Shown: positions 16,247 through 23,685, counted from the stretch's first letter. The stretch is 28,093 nucleotides of DNA from Rikenellaceae bacterium (GCA_902362705.1 CABIXK010000013.1:1-28093), one strand, 5' to 3'. A program made the numbers and translations. Notes: generated by a model not told the origin, from the letters alone.

Positions 16247-18403
16247 CTACTCCTCGTCGGTATCGGAGTAGGCCTTGAGCAGCTTCTCCTGCACGTCGGC
16301 GGGCACCTGCTCGTAGGAGGAGAACTTCATGGTGTAGGTCGCCGACCCGGAGGTGAGCGACGAGAGGGTCGTCGAGTAGCGGTAGAGCTCGGCCAGCGGC
16401 ACCAGCGCGTTGAGGCGGTCGAAGCCCTTGTCCGACTCCATGCCGGCGATCATCGCGCGGCGGTTCTGCAGATCCGACATCACGGCGCCCATGTAGTCGC
16501 TCGGCACGAGCACCTCGACCGAGTAGATCGGCTCCATGATCTTGGGCCCGGCCTGACGGAAGGCCTCCTTGAAGGCGTTGCGCGCGGCGAGCTTGAACGA
16601 GATCTCGTTCGAATCCACCGGGTGCATCTTGCCGTCGTAGATCACCACGCGGATGTCGCGGGCGTAGGAGCCCGTGAGCGGACCCTGATCCATCTTCTCC
16701 ATGATGCCCTTGAGGATGGCGGGCATGAAGCGGGCGTCGATGGCGCCGCCGACGATCGCCGAGTAGAAGAGCAGCTTGCCGCCCCACGGCAGGTCGTACT
16801 CCTCCTTGGTCTTGACGTTGAGCACCATGTCTCCCTTGCCGGGGACCTTGTAGTTCTTCGGCTCGGGCATCCCCTCCGAGTAGGGCTCGACGATCATGTG
16901 CACCTCGCCGAACTGGCCGGCGCCGCCCGACTGCTTCTTGTGGCGGTAGTCGGCCTGCGCGACCTTGGTGATGGTCTCGCGGTAGGGGATCTTCGGCGCG
17001 ATGTACTCGAACTGGATCTTGCTCTCGCCCTGGATGCGCGAGCGCAGGATGTTGAGGTGGTGTTCGCCCTGCCCCTGGACGATGGTCTGCTTGAGCTCCT
17101 TCGAATACTCGACCAGGATCGTGGGATCCTCGTACTTGGCGTCGACCAGCAGCTTGCCCAGCTTCTCCTCGTCGCCCTGCTCCCTGCACTTGACGGCGGC
17201 GCGGTAGCGCGGTTCGGGGAAGAGGATCGGCTCGACGGCCACGGGCGTGCCCGGAGCGGCCAGCGTGTCGTTGGTGCGCGTGCCCTTGAGCTTCACCGTG
17301 CAGCCGATGTCGCCGGCCGAGAGCTCCGTCACCTTGATGCGGTTCTTGCCCGCCACGGCGAAGAGCTGCGAGAGCTTCTCCTTGTTGCCCGTGCGGCTGT
17401 TGACCAGCTCCGTGCCCTCGGCGATGCGGCCGCGGACGACGCGGAAGTAGGTGATCTCGCCGATGTGCTGCTCCAGCTGGCTCTTGAAGACGAAGGCCAC
17501 GGCCGGAGCCTCGGCGTCGGCGGCCACCTCCTCGCCCTCGGCCGTGAGGAACTTGGGCGCCTTGAGCGGACCCGGAGCGACGTTGATGATGAACTCCATC
17601 AGGCGCTTGGTGCCGATGTCGCGCTTGCCCGAGCAGCAGAAGACGGGCATCACCTCGCGGTTGGCCAGACCGATCTTCAGACCGGCGCGGATGTCGTCCT
17701 GCGTGAGGGTTCCCTTGTCGAAGTAGAGCTCCATGAGCTGCTCGTCGTGCTCGGCGGCCATCTCCACCAGCTCCTTGTTGAGCTCCATGGCGCGCTCCAT
17801 CTCCTCGGCCGGGATCTCCAGCTCCTCGCGGTGGCCGTCGTGGTCCTTGAAGCGGTACATCTTCATCATCAGCACGTCGATGAACGAGTCGAAGCCCGCA
17901 CCCTGGTTGACGGGATACTGCACGACGACGGGCTTGACGCGCGACGAGGCCCGGATCGACTCGAGGGTCGCCTCGAACGACGCCTTGTCGGCGTCGAGCT
18001 GGTTGACGACGGCGATGACGGGCTTCTTGAGCAGGCGTGCGTAGCGGGCCTGGATCTCGCTGCCGACCTCCCAGCCGTTCTGGGCGTTGAAGACGAAGAC
18101 CCCCACGTCGCCCACCTTGAAGGCCGAGAAGAGGCTGCCGCAGAAGTCGTCCGAACCGGGGCAGTCGATGATGTTGAGCTTGCGGTCCATGAACTCGGTG
18201 AAGAGGATCGTCGAGTAGATCGATCGCTTGTATTCGTGCTCGATGTCGGTGTTGTCCGACAGGGTGTTGTTGTTCTCGATGGAGCCCCGGCGGTCGATGA
18301 CCTTGCCCTCGAAAGCCATCGCCTCGGCCAGGGTCGTCTTGCCCGTACCCGGCGCGCCGATCAGAACGATGTTCTTGATCTCCTTGGCTGAATAGTTTTT
18401 CAT
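16247..18403 (-). CDS. fusA2: Elongation factor G paralogue (EF-G2-like) with degenerate GTPase motifs
   Basis: A 718-residue protein with the full EF-G domain order. The G domain is at about 1-280, domain II at about 305-395, domain III (GQGEHHLNI near 460), domain IV (SGGAGQFGEVHM near 515) and domain V at the C-terminus. The G domain departs from translational GTPases: G1 reads GAPGTGKT rather than HxDAGKT; switch I lacks RGITI; G3 is DCPGS (80-84), with Ser84 where the catalytic His belongs; G4 is NQLD. Bacteroides thetaiotaomicron has such a paralogue, EF-G2, reported to translocate ribosomes without GTP hydrolysis and to be needed for gut colonisation. Orthology is inferred. The gene stands alone between a promoter and a terminator. 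Confidence 0.88.
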   Translation of the reverse strand: MKNYSAKEIKNIVLIGAPGTGKTTLAEAMAFEGKVIDRRGSIENNNTLSDNTDIEHEYKRSIYSTILFTEFMDRKLNIIDCPGSDDFCGSLFSAFKVGDVGVFVFNAQNGWEVGSEIQARYARLLKKPVIAVVNQLDADKASFEATLESIRASSRVKPVVVQYPVNQGAGFDSFIDVLMMKMYRFKDHDGHREELEIPAEEMERAMELNKELVEMAAEHDEQLMELYFDKGTLTQDDIRAGLKIGLANREVMPVFCCSGKRDIGTKRLMEFIINVAPGPLKAPKFLTAEGEEVAADAEAPAVAFVFKSQLEQHIGEITYFRVVRGRIAEGTELVNSRTGNKEKLSQLFAVAGKNRIKVTELSAGDIGCTVKLKGTRTNDTLAAPGTPVAVEPILFPEPRYRAAVKCREQGDEEKLGKLLVDAKYEDPTILVEYSKELKQTIVQGQGEHHLNILRSRIQGESKIQFEYIAPKIPYRETITKVAQADYRHKKQSGGAGQFGEVHMIVEPYSEGMPEPKNYKVPGKGDMVLNVKTKEEYDLPWGGKLLFYSAIVGGAIDARFMPAILKGIMEKMDQGPLTGSYARDIRVVIYDGKMHPVDSNEISFKLAARNAFKEAFRQAGPKIMEPIYSVEVLVPSDYMGAVMSDLQNRRAMIAGMESDKGFDRLNALVPLAELYRYSTTLSSLTSGSATYTMKFSSYEQVPADVQEKLLKAYSDTDEE

Positions 18404-18462
18404 ATCCGTGAAGTTTTAGGTGTTTTCGGTAGAGCTGCCGGAGGTTGGCCGGTAGCCGACTA

Positions 18463-18470
18463 TAAATATA
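18463..18470 (-). promoter_or_regulatory. Candidate -7 box of the EF-G paralogue
   Basis: TATATTTA on the minus strand is one base off TAnnTTTG, with CTTG about 18 bp upstream. It would give a leader of about 55 nt. No riboswitch-like fold was recognised in that leader. Confidence 0.5.
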
Positions 18471-18547
18471 CGAATTTTTCGGGACAAACAAGTATTCGGC
18501 CGGCTTTTTTGCGCCGCGCGGGGCGACACCTTAAATATATGGGGAGG

Positions 18548-18575
18548 GGCTTCGGGTCGCAGAGCCGGCGAAGCC
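18548..18575. repeat. Short inverted repeat
   Basis: Arms ggcttcg (18548-18554) and cgaagcc (18569-18575) with a 14-base loop, next to the DUF418 terminator. The sequence resembles fragments of the hairpin module, but the match is too short to assign. Confidence 0.4.
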
Positions 18576-18585
18576 GCCGCCCCAC

Positions 18586-18619
18586 AAAAAAAGAGGGGCC
18601 GCGTCGCCGCGCCCCTCTT
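18586..18619 (-). terminator. Intrinsic terminator of the DUF418 gene
   Basis: On the minus strand a 9-bp stem aagaggggc/gcccctctt (arms 18591-18599 and 18611-18619) runs into seven T residues. It lies 6 bp after the stop codon. Confidence 0.85.
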
Positions 18620-18624
18620 CTCCT

Positions 18625-19773
18625 TTATCCATTTTTCGCCCCGATCCACGTGAGCCGCTTCCACAGCCACTCGACCGGACCGTGGGAGAAGCGGCCGAGC
18701 CACCAGCGCGAGAAGAGATACTGCACCGCGACGATCCCGACGCCGCACAGCAGCGCGTAGGCGACGCCCACCTCACGGTAGAGTCCCAGACCCCAGTTGT
18801 AGAAGACGAAGGTGCCCAGAATCGATTGCAGCAGGTAGTTCGTCAGGCTCATGCGGCCGATCGTGGCAAGCCGGCCGAAGAGGCGGCGGAAGCCGGCGAA
18901 GGCGTACCAGAGCAGCACCGCCGACGAGACCACGACCATCGTCTGCGCGAGGTTGTACCACGCGGCGGTCATCACGCGCAGGGGCGTGCCCCACTCGCCG
19001 AAGCCGCGGTAGAGCAGCGCCGCCATGAGCAGGCTGCCCGCCAGCACGCGGCCCCACACGCGCCGGTTGCCCGGCTCGTCGTAGAAGAGCCGCCGGCGTC
19101 CGAGCAGGAGGCCCAGCACGAAGAGCGCCAGGGTCTGCGTCACGCGCCCGTTGTTGAGGTACCACGCCAGGGTGATGGGCTGACCGTAACGGAGGCTCGC
19201 CCAAAGCGTGTCACCCAGACCGCCGTCGGTGAACGCCGGGAAGGCAGCCGCCTCCCACGCCCCGGCGTCGACATAGAACCGGCAGCCGGTCGCGAGCTGC
19301 ACCCACTCGATCGGTTGCAGCACCAGCACGGCGAAGAGGCCCCACAGCCAGCGGTCGGGGAGACGTCCCAGCCACGGCAGCAGCAGCCCCAGCATCGAGT
19401 AGAGCACCAGCACGTCGCCGTTGTAGACGGACGTGTTGACCATGCCGATGGCGAACAGCAGCACCATGCGCCACGTAAAGCGCCATGTGAAGTCGCGCCC
19501 GCGCTGCGCCTGGTTGTCGCTCTGCACATAGAAGCTCAGGCCGAAGAGCAGGGCGAAGACGGTGTACATCTTACCCGCGAAGAGCCACCAGGCGAAGTCG
19601 GTGACGGGCTGCTCCCACCCCTCGACCAGCGCGCGGTCGAACGACATGCCCGACCAGTAGAGGTTGAAATGCTCGCACGAGTGGATGAGGATGATGCCCG
19701 CGACGGCGAGGCCCCGCAGCGCATCGGCCACGCCGATGCGGGGGTTGGGAAGCCCCGAAGTGCGCAGCGTCAT
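18625..19773 (-). CDS. DUF418 family polytopic membrane protein
   Basis: A 382-residue inner-membrane protein with about eight to ten hydrophobic helices. The C-terminal third carries the DUF418 signature: GRMSLTNYLLQSI followed by the FYNWGLGLY segment and a final RWWLGRFSHGPVEWLWKRLTW that closes the family. The N-terminus (RIGVADALRGLAVAGIILIH) is the usual start of the acyltransferase-3-like fold shared by this group. Function is unknown; some members affect envelope or sugar modification. The start was set at MTLRTSG, whose ATG overlaps the stop of the small upstream gene (ATGA). The open frame extends further, but only antisense-like sequence precedes this Met. Confidence 0.85.
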   Translation of the reverse strand: MTLRTSGLPNPRIGVADALRGLAVAGIILIHSCEHFNLYWSGMSFDRALVEGWEQPVTDFAWWLFAGKMYTVFALLFGLSFYVQSDNQAQRGRDFTWRFTWRMVLLFAIGMVNTSVYNGDVLVLYSMLGLLLPWLGRLPDRWLWGLFAVLVLQPIEWVQLATGCRFYVDAGAWEAAAFPAFTDGGLGDTLWASLRYGQPITLAWYLNNGRVTQTLALFVLGLLLGRRRLFYDEPGNRRVWGRVLAGSLLMAALLYRGFGEWGTPLRVMTAAWYNLAQTMVVVSSAVLLWYAFAGFRRLFGRLATIGRMSLTNYLLQSILGTFVFYNWGLGLYREVGVAYALLCGVGIVAVQYLFSRWWLGRFSHGPVEWLWKRLTWIGAKNG

Positions 19774-19964
19774 TTCGCGTCGCGTTTCGACCGCCCGCCG
19801 AAGCGTCCCAGCAGCCATCCGGCGCCGAAGACGATCAGGTAGATGAGCAGGTCGACCAGCATGTTCTCGAACCAGTTCCAGACGTTCTTCGAGAAGATCA
19901 CGATGAGCAGCAGCGCGATGAGCGTCAGCGCGCCGCCGATAATCCATTTGGTTTTCGTCGTCAT
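19770..19964 (-). CDS. Small two-helix membrane protein coupled to the DUF418 gene
   Basis: A 64-residue protein. A short basic start (MTTKTK) precedes a hydrophobic helix (about residues 7-25), an amphipathic linker with NVWNWFENM, a second helix (about 34-53) and a basic tail (GRSKRDAK). Both ends are predicted cytoplasmic. The stop overlaps the DUF418 start, so the two are probably translated together and may act together. I recognise no family. An ATG two codons upstream is also possible. Confidence 0.65.
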   Translation of the reverse strand: MTTKTKWIIGGALTLIALLLIVIFSKNVWNWFENMLVDLLIYLIVFGAGWLLGRFGGRSKRDAK

Positions 19965-19976
19965 ATGCAAAATTTT

Positions 19977-20004
19977 TAAGTCAAAAGCGAGAAGTGAAAG
20001 CGCA
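19977..20004. repeat. Heptad-period tract
   Basis: 7-mers taagtca, aaagcga, gaagtga, aagcgca sit between the start of the small membrane gene and a partial hairpin module. Similar to the other tracts but more degenerate. Confidence 0.55.
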
Positions 20005-20017
20005 GCCCGAGCACGCT

Positions 20018-20034
20018 CCGGCCCCTCGGGCCGG
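20018..20034 (-). terminator. Possible terminator hairpin after the aminopeptidase P gene
   Basis: A perfect 7-bp stem (ccggccc/gggccgg) with a 3-base loop, about 50 bp after the stop. No T-run follows directly, so termination is uncertain. Confidence 0.35.
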
Positions 20035-20039
20035 GCAGC

Positions 20040-20081
20040 CCGCAGCCACCCCCGGCGAAGGGCCGCTCCGTCGGCCGCGCC
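20040..20081 (+). repeat. Partial hairpin module ending at the aminopeptidase P stop
   Basis: It begins ccgcagcca, continues ggcgaagggc and ctccgtcgg, and matches the left half of the module at 23325-23392. The second half is missing, and the repeat stops where the coding region begins. Confidence 0.55.
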
Positions 20082-21476
20082 TCAGTCGCGCCCCACGACC
20101 GCCTCCAGCTCGTCGACCGTGACGGGGATGCGGCCCTCGCCCAGCATGCGGTTGCCCTCGTCGGTGACCAGCAGGTCGTCCTCGATGCGGATGCCGCCGA
20201 AGTCGCGGAAGGCGTCGAGCGCATCGTAGTCGACGATGCCCCGGTAGAGCCCCTCGGCGCGGCACTTGTCGATGAGCGCCGGGATGAAGTAGAGACCCGG
20301 TTCGTCGGTGAGCACCGTGCCCGGACGCAGCCGCCACGTGGCACGGTGGATGCAGCTGCCCGACGCGGCGGCGCGCTCGGCGATCTGCGAAAAGTCGAAC
20401 GAACGCTCGCCCATAGCCTCGCAGTCGTGAACGTCCATGCCCAGGCCGTGACCCAGCCCGTGGGGCATGAAGAGCGTGAGGGCCCCCGCCTCGACGGCCG
20501 CCTCCGCCGTGCCCTTGAGCAGCCCGGCGCCGATCAGACCCTCGGCCAGCGCGAGGTAGGCCGTGCGGTGCACTTCGGTGTACATCATGCGGGGCTTCAC
20601 GATTCGTGCCACACGGTCGTGGGCCTCCAGTACGATCTCGTACATTTCGCGCTGAAGCGCCGTGAAGCGACCGCTCACGGGGTAGGTGCGCGTGTGGTCG
20701 GAGCAGTAGCCCTCGAGGCTCTCGGCACCGGCGTCGCAGAGCAGCAGGCGCCCCTCGCTGAGGACGCCGTCGGCGTTGAGGTTGTGTAGCGTCTCGCCAT
20801 GCTGCGAGACGATCGAGGGGAACGACAGCCCCTGCCCCTCGGCCTTGGCGATGCCCTCGATCGCACCGGCGATCTGGCGCTCGACCACACCCGGGCGGCA
20901 CATGCGCATGGCGGTGGTGTGCATCCGGCAGCCGATCTCGAAGGCGCGTTCCATGGCCTCGATCTCCTCGGCGCTCTTCACCTCGCGCATCTCGGCCACG
21001 GCCAGCATCAGGTCCACCGACTTGCGGTCGTGGAGCATCGAGGGGGCGATGCCCAGCAGCTCGGCGAGCAGGAGCTTCGTCTCGCCGCGATAGGGCGGCA
21101 GGTAGTGGACGCGGCGCCCCAGCGCGATGGCGCGGCGCAGGCGGTCGGCCAGAGCGGCCGAGGGGAAGGTCGCCGCGACGCCCGCCCCGGCGCCCAGCTC
21201 GGCGAGCGTGGGCTGGGGCCCCGTCCAGACGATGTCCTCCACCGTGAAGTCGTCGCCGTAGAGCTCCGCCTCGCCCGTCTCGGCATCAATGAGGCCCGCG
21301 ACCGAGGGGACGTTGAGCCCGAAGTAGTAGCGGAACGACGAATCCTGGCGGAATGCGTAGGCGTTATTGGGGTAGTTGTTCGGCGTGAGGGGGTTGCCCG
21401 GCAGCAGGATCAGCCCCTGCCCGATGCGGGCGCACAGCTCGCGGCGGCGCGCCTGGTAGGTGGATGCAGAAAACAT
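20082..21476 (-). CDS. Aminopeptidase P family metallopeptidase (M24)
   Basis: A 464-residue pita-bread metallopeptidase that removes N-terminal residues before proline. An N-terminal creatinase-like domain (about 1-160, with a PNNAYAFRQDSSFRYYFG stretch typical of PepP) precedes the catalytic domain. All five metal ligands are visible: Asp248 (CDAG), Asp260 (SDHTRTYPVSG), His343 (HGLGHGLG), Glu392 (TDEPG) and Glu432 (IRIEDD). It is probably cytoplasmic. The start at MFSAST was preferred because the 16 codons before it overlap the likely promoter. It lies 69 bp after the MFS gene on the same strand but appears to have its own promoter. Confidence 0.92.
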   Translation of the reverse strand: MFSASTYQARRRELCARIGQGLILLPGNPLTPNNYPNNAYAFRQDSSFRYYFGLNVPSVAGLIDAETGEAELYGDDFTVEDIVWTGPQPTLAELGAGAGVAATFPSAALADRLRRAIALGRRVHYLPPYRGETKLLLAELLGIAPSMLHDRKSVDLMLAVAEMREVKSAEEIEAMERAFEIGCRMHTTAMRMCRPGVVERQIAGAIEGIAKAEGQGLSFPSIVSQHGETLHNLNADGVLSEGRLLLCDAGAESLEGYCSDHTRTYPVSGRFTALQREMYEIVLEAHDRVARIVKPRMMYTEVHRTAYLALAEGLIGAGLLKGTAEAAVEAGALTLFMPHGLGHGLGMDVHDCEAMGERSFDFSQIAERAAASGSCIHRATWRLRPGTVLTDEPGLYFIPALIDKCRAEGLYRGIVDYDALDAFRDFGGIRIEDDLLVTDEGNRMLGEGRIPVTVDELEAVVGRD

Positions 21477-21497
21477 GGCGTAAGGTTTTAGATGCAG

Positions 21498-21505
21498 TAA
21501 AGATA
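21498..21505 (-). promoter_or_regulatory. Candidate -7 box for aminopeptidase P
   Basis: TATCTTTA on the minus strand is one base off TAnnTTTG, 21 bp before the ATG, in the only AT-rich stretch between the two genes. Confidence 0.5.
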
Positions 21506-21545
21506 GCGAAAATTTCGCTCGCACGGCACCCCGGGCTCCCGATTT

Positions 21546-22937
21546 TTACGCCCGCCGCCGCAGGGCCTCGGGCAGCGGGAGCGAGAGGCGCGAGAAGCCC
21601 GTGAGCGACCCCGCCGCGGCGCAGAGGCAGGAGAGCAGGAGCGCCGCGCGCGTGGGGGCCTCGGGGGCCAGGTGGAAAAGCAGGGCCATCGCCCCCGCGC
21701 CGGCCGTCTGCCCCACCAGGCGCGCCGTGGCGAGCATGCCGCTGGCGCTGCCGCTCCGATGCCGGGGCGCCGAGGCGATCAGCAGGCTGTTGTTGGGCGA
21801 CTGGAACAGCGCGAAGCCCACGCCGCAGAGCATGAGGCGCCAGACGATCGACCCCGTCGCCGGATTGTCGGGCAGCAGCGCCAGCGCCAGCAGACCCGCA
21901 GCCATCGCGGCGAGCCCCGCGCCGCCCAGCAGTCCCGCGTGGATGCGGCCGACCAGCGACCCGGCCACCGGCGCGGCGACGACGATCACCGCGGGCCACG
22001 CCGTGAGGAGCAGGCCCGTGCGGCAGGCGTCGTAGCCGCACTCGTGCTGGAAGTAGAAGGGCAGGGCGACCATGGCCAGCATCTGGGCGAAGTAGGAGCA
22101 GACGGAGGTGAGGATCGAGACCAAGAAGAGGGGTATGCGCATCAGGTCGAAGGGCAGCAGCGGCCGCTCGGCGCGCAGCTGGCCGCGCACGAAGCGCCAC
22201 CCCACAGCGACGGCCACGGCGAGCCCCACGGCGACCCACCGACGGTCGGCGCCGTGGGAGAAGCCCTCGACCGATGCCATCAGGCAGCCGAAGGTGAGGG
22301 CGTTGAGCGCCGCGTCGCGCCAGCGGAAGCCGCGGCCCGCGCACGGCTCGGGGTTGTCGGGCAGGAAGCGGCGGGCGAGCGCGAAGGCCGCGACGCCGAC
22401 GGGCAGGTTGACGGCGAAGAGCCACGGCCAGTCGCCCACGGCGAGCAGCGCCCCGGCCACCGTGGGCCCGGCCACCGACGAGACGGCCACCACCGTGGCG
22501 TTGATGCCCATGCCGCGGCCGAGCTGCGCACGGGGGTAGATGATGCGGATGAGGGTGGTATTGACCGACGTGACGGCCGCGGCGCCGAAGCCCTGGAGCA
22601 CACGACCGGCGACCAGCAGCGGATAGGTGCCGGCCAGAGCGCAGAGGGCCGAGGCAAGGGTGAAGAGGGCCAGACCGGCGACGTAGATGCGGCGGTAGCC
22701 GAGGCTGTCGCCCAGAGCCGAGAGGGGAAGCAGGGCCACGACGGTGGCCAGCTGGTAGGCGTTGACGATCCAGATCGAGTCGGCCGACGAGACGCCCATC
22801 TCGCGCGAGAGGGTGGGCAGGGCCACGCCCACCACCGTGGCGTCGAGCACCGAGAGCCCCACGCCGAACGCTACGGCGAGGATGGCGCCCAGGCGGCGCG
22901 GCATGGGCAGGCCGTCGGTGTGGGTTGCAGAGGACAT
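21546..22937 (-). CDS. MFS transporter, DHA2-type drug/proton antiporter
   Basis: A 463-residue polytopic protein with roughly 13-14 hydrophobic helices. Early motifs are those of the DHA2 group: LDATVVGVALPTL in helix 1 (motif D1), WIVNAYQLA, motif A LGDSLGYRRIY, RVLQGFGAA, and motif C near SSVAGPTVAGALL. The family exports quaternary amines, dyes, bile salts and other lipophilic compounds; the substrate here is unknown. The start at MSSATH lies just after a canonical promoter; upstream in-frame codons run through repeat DNA. No adjacent TetR- or MarR-type regulator is present. Confidence 0.9.
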   Translation of the reverse strand: MSSATHTDGLPMPRRLGAILAVAFGVGLSVLDATVVGVALPTLSREMGVSSADSIWIVNAYQLATVVALLPLSALGDSLGYRRIYVAGLALFTLASALCALAGTYPLLVAGRVLQGFGAAAVTSVNTTLIRIIYPRAQLGRGMGINATVVAVSSVAGPTVAGALLAVGDWPWLFAVNLPVGVAAFALARRFLPDNPEPCAGRGFRWRDAALNALTFGCLMASVEGFSHGADRRWVAVGLAVAVAVGWRFVRGQLRAERPLLPFDLMRIPLFLVSILTSVCSYFAQMLAMVALPFYFQHECGYDACRTGLLLTAWPAVIVVAAPVAGSLVGRIHAGLLGGAGLAAMAAGLLALALLPDNPATGSIVWRLMLCGVGFALFQSPNNSLLIASAPRHRSGSASGMLATARLVGQTAGAGAMALLFHLAPEAPTRAALLLSCLCAAAGSLTGFSRLSLPLPEALRRRA

Positions 22938-22959
22938 GCGGTCGGATGGTTTCGGAGGG

Positions 22960-22991
22960 CAAAGGTACGCAAAGTCGAGGGCAGAAGCAAA
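22960..22991 (-). promoter_or_regulatory. Canonical promoter of the MFS gene
   Basis: On the minus strand TTTG (22991-22988), 20 bp, TACCTTTG (22967-22960), a full match to the Bacteroidetes consensus, 22 bp before the ATG. The -33 box directly abuts the heptad tract. Confidence 0.85.
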
Positions 22992-23002
22992 CCACAGCAA
23001 AT

Positions 23003-23030
23003 TGAAAGTTGAAAATGGAAAATTGAAAAT
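23003..23030 (+). repeat. Heptad-period A-rich tract
   Basis: Four 7-mers in strict register: tgaaagt, tgaaaat, ggaaaat, tgaaaat. Followed by a run of nine G (23032-23040). Confidence 0.8.
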
Positions 23031-23050
23031 AGGGGGGGGGATTTGCGAGG

Positions 23051-23113
23051 CGCAGCCAGCGAAGGGCGGCACGAGCTGTGCGAGTTGCGGGTCTTCGCCG
23101 GGAGTGGGTGCGG
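23051..23113 (+). repeat. GC-rich hairpin module, copy 3
   Basis: Outer arms cgcagcc (23051-23057) and gggtgcg (23106-23112, one mismatch). Inner arms gcgaag (23059-23064) and cttcgc (23093-23098), where copies 1 and 2 have gcggag and ctccgc: both arms changed together. Confidence 0.65.
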
Positions 23114-23324
23114 CCCGCCGGCCTCCGGCCGCCGTTTCGCAACCAATATAGTGCCCTGCAATAGCCCGGCAACCACTCCCATTTTCAATTTGCATTCGGG
23201 CAGCAGCCTGCGGAGGGACGAACGAGCGAGAGCGAAGTGCGGGCCTCCGCCGCCGGAGGCTGCGGCCCGCGCAGCTGGCGCTGCGGTGGAAAGCAACTAT
23301 CAGCCCCGGCCGGAGGCCGGCAGA

Positions 23325-23392
23325 CCGTACTCGCCCCCGAGCGAAGGGCTGCTCTGTCGGCGAAGCCTCCCGAGCACCTTCGCCGGCTACGG
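23325..23392 (-). repeat. GC-rich hairpin module, copy 4
   Basis: Outer arms ccgta and tacgg (23325-23329, 23388-23392); inner arms gcgaag (23341-23346) and cttcgc (23378-23383). The order ccgta, ccccc, gcgaaggg, ctgctct matches the corresponding parts of copy 1. Confidence 0.65.
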
Positions 23393-23468
23393 GCCGAGAA
23401 CAGAGACAGAACTCTTCAAGCAGCAGCGGCTCCTAACCGGGCGCTGGCTACGACCCGAAAACACCGCC

Positions 23469-23496
23469 ATTTTCAATTTTCAACTTTCCATTTTCA
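23469..23496 (-). repeat. Heptad-period tract, inverted orientation
   Basis: Plus-strand 7-mers attttca, attttca, actttcc, attttca are the complement of the tgaaaat units at 23003-23030. Confidence 0.8.
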
Positions 23497-23606
23497 ATTC
23501 GCCCCGCCTTGCCTTTACGCTCGACTTTTCGTATCTTTGGCTGCGCCCAAGATACTCCCGCTCGGCAAAACGCAAGCGAGCTTGCTTTTGCCCTCGCTTA
23601 TTCGTA
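23476..23606. repeat. 131-bp inverted repeat, left copy
   Basis: Complementary to 27837-27967 with four mismatches by my alignment. It covers part of the heptad tract and the first promoter repeats. It flanks deoC, ispG and the GH109-like gene together with the right copy. Confidence 0.85.
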
Positions 23607-23685
23607 CATTTGACTGCGTCGAACGCACTCTCGCTCGGCAAAACGCAAGCGAGCTTGCTTTTGCCCTCGCTTATTCGTACATTTG
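23509..23685 (+). promoter_or_regulatory. Tandem 73-bp promoter repeat upstream of deoC
   Basis: Three -7 boxes lie exactly 73 bp apart: TATCTTTG (23532-23539), TACATTTG (23605-23612) and TACATTTG (23678-23685). The last two 52-bp cores (23561-23612, 23634-23685) are identical. Each core contains a palindrome gcaaaa-c-gcaagc-ga-gcttgc-ttttgc (23565-23591, 23638-23664), whose gCTTG sits 20 bp before the -7 box and can act as -33. The deoC start is 25 bp after the last box. Confidence 0.8.

Noticed and set aside
19964..19985. A promoter for the small membrane protein/DUF418 pair
   Set aside because: TTTG and an attttg string occur but are too close together and lack the TAnnTTTG form, so I could not support a promoter here.
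23041..23460. Possible protein genes or a small transposon in the MFS-deoC spacer
   Set aside because: Open frames are repeat-derived and there is no transposase. The inverted heptad tracts resemble terminal repeats, but no target-site duplication is obvious.
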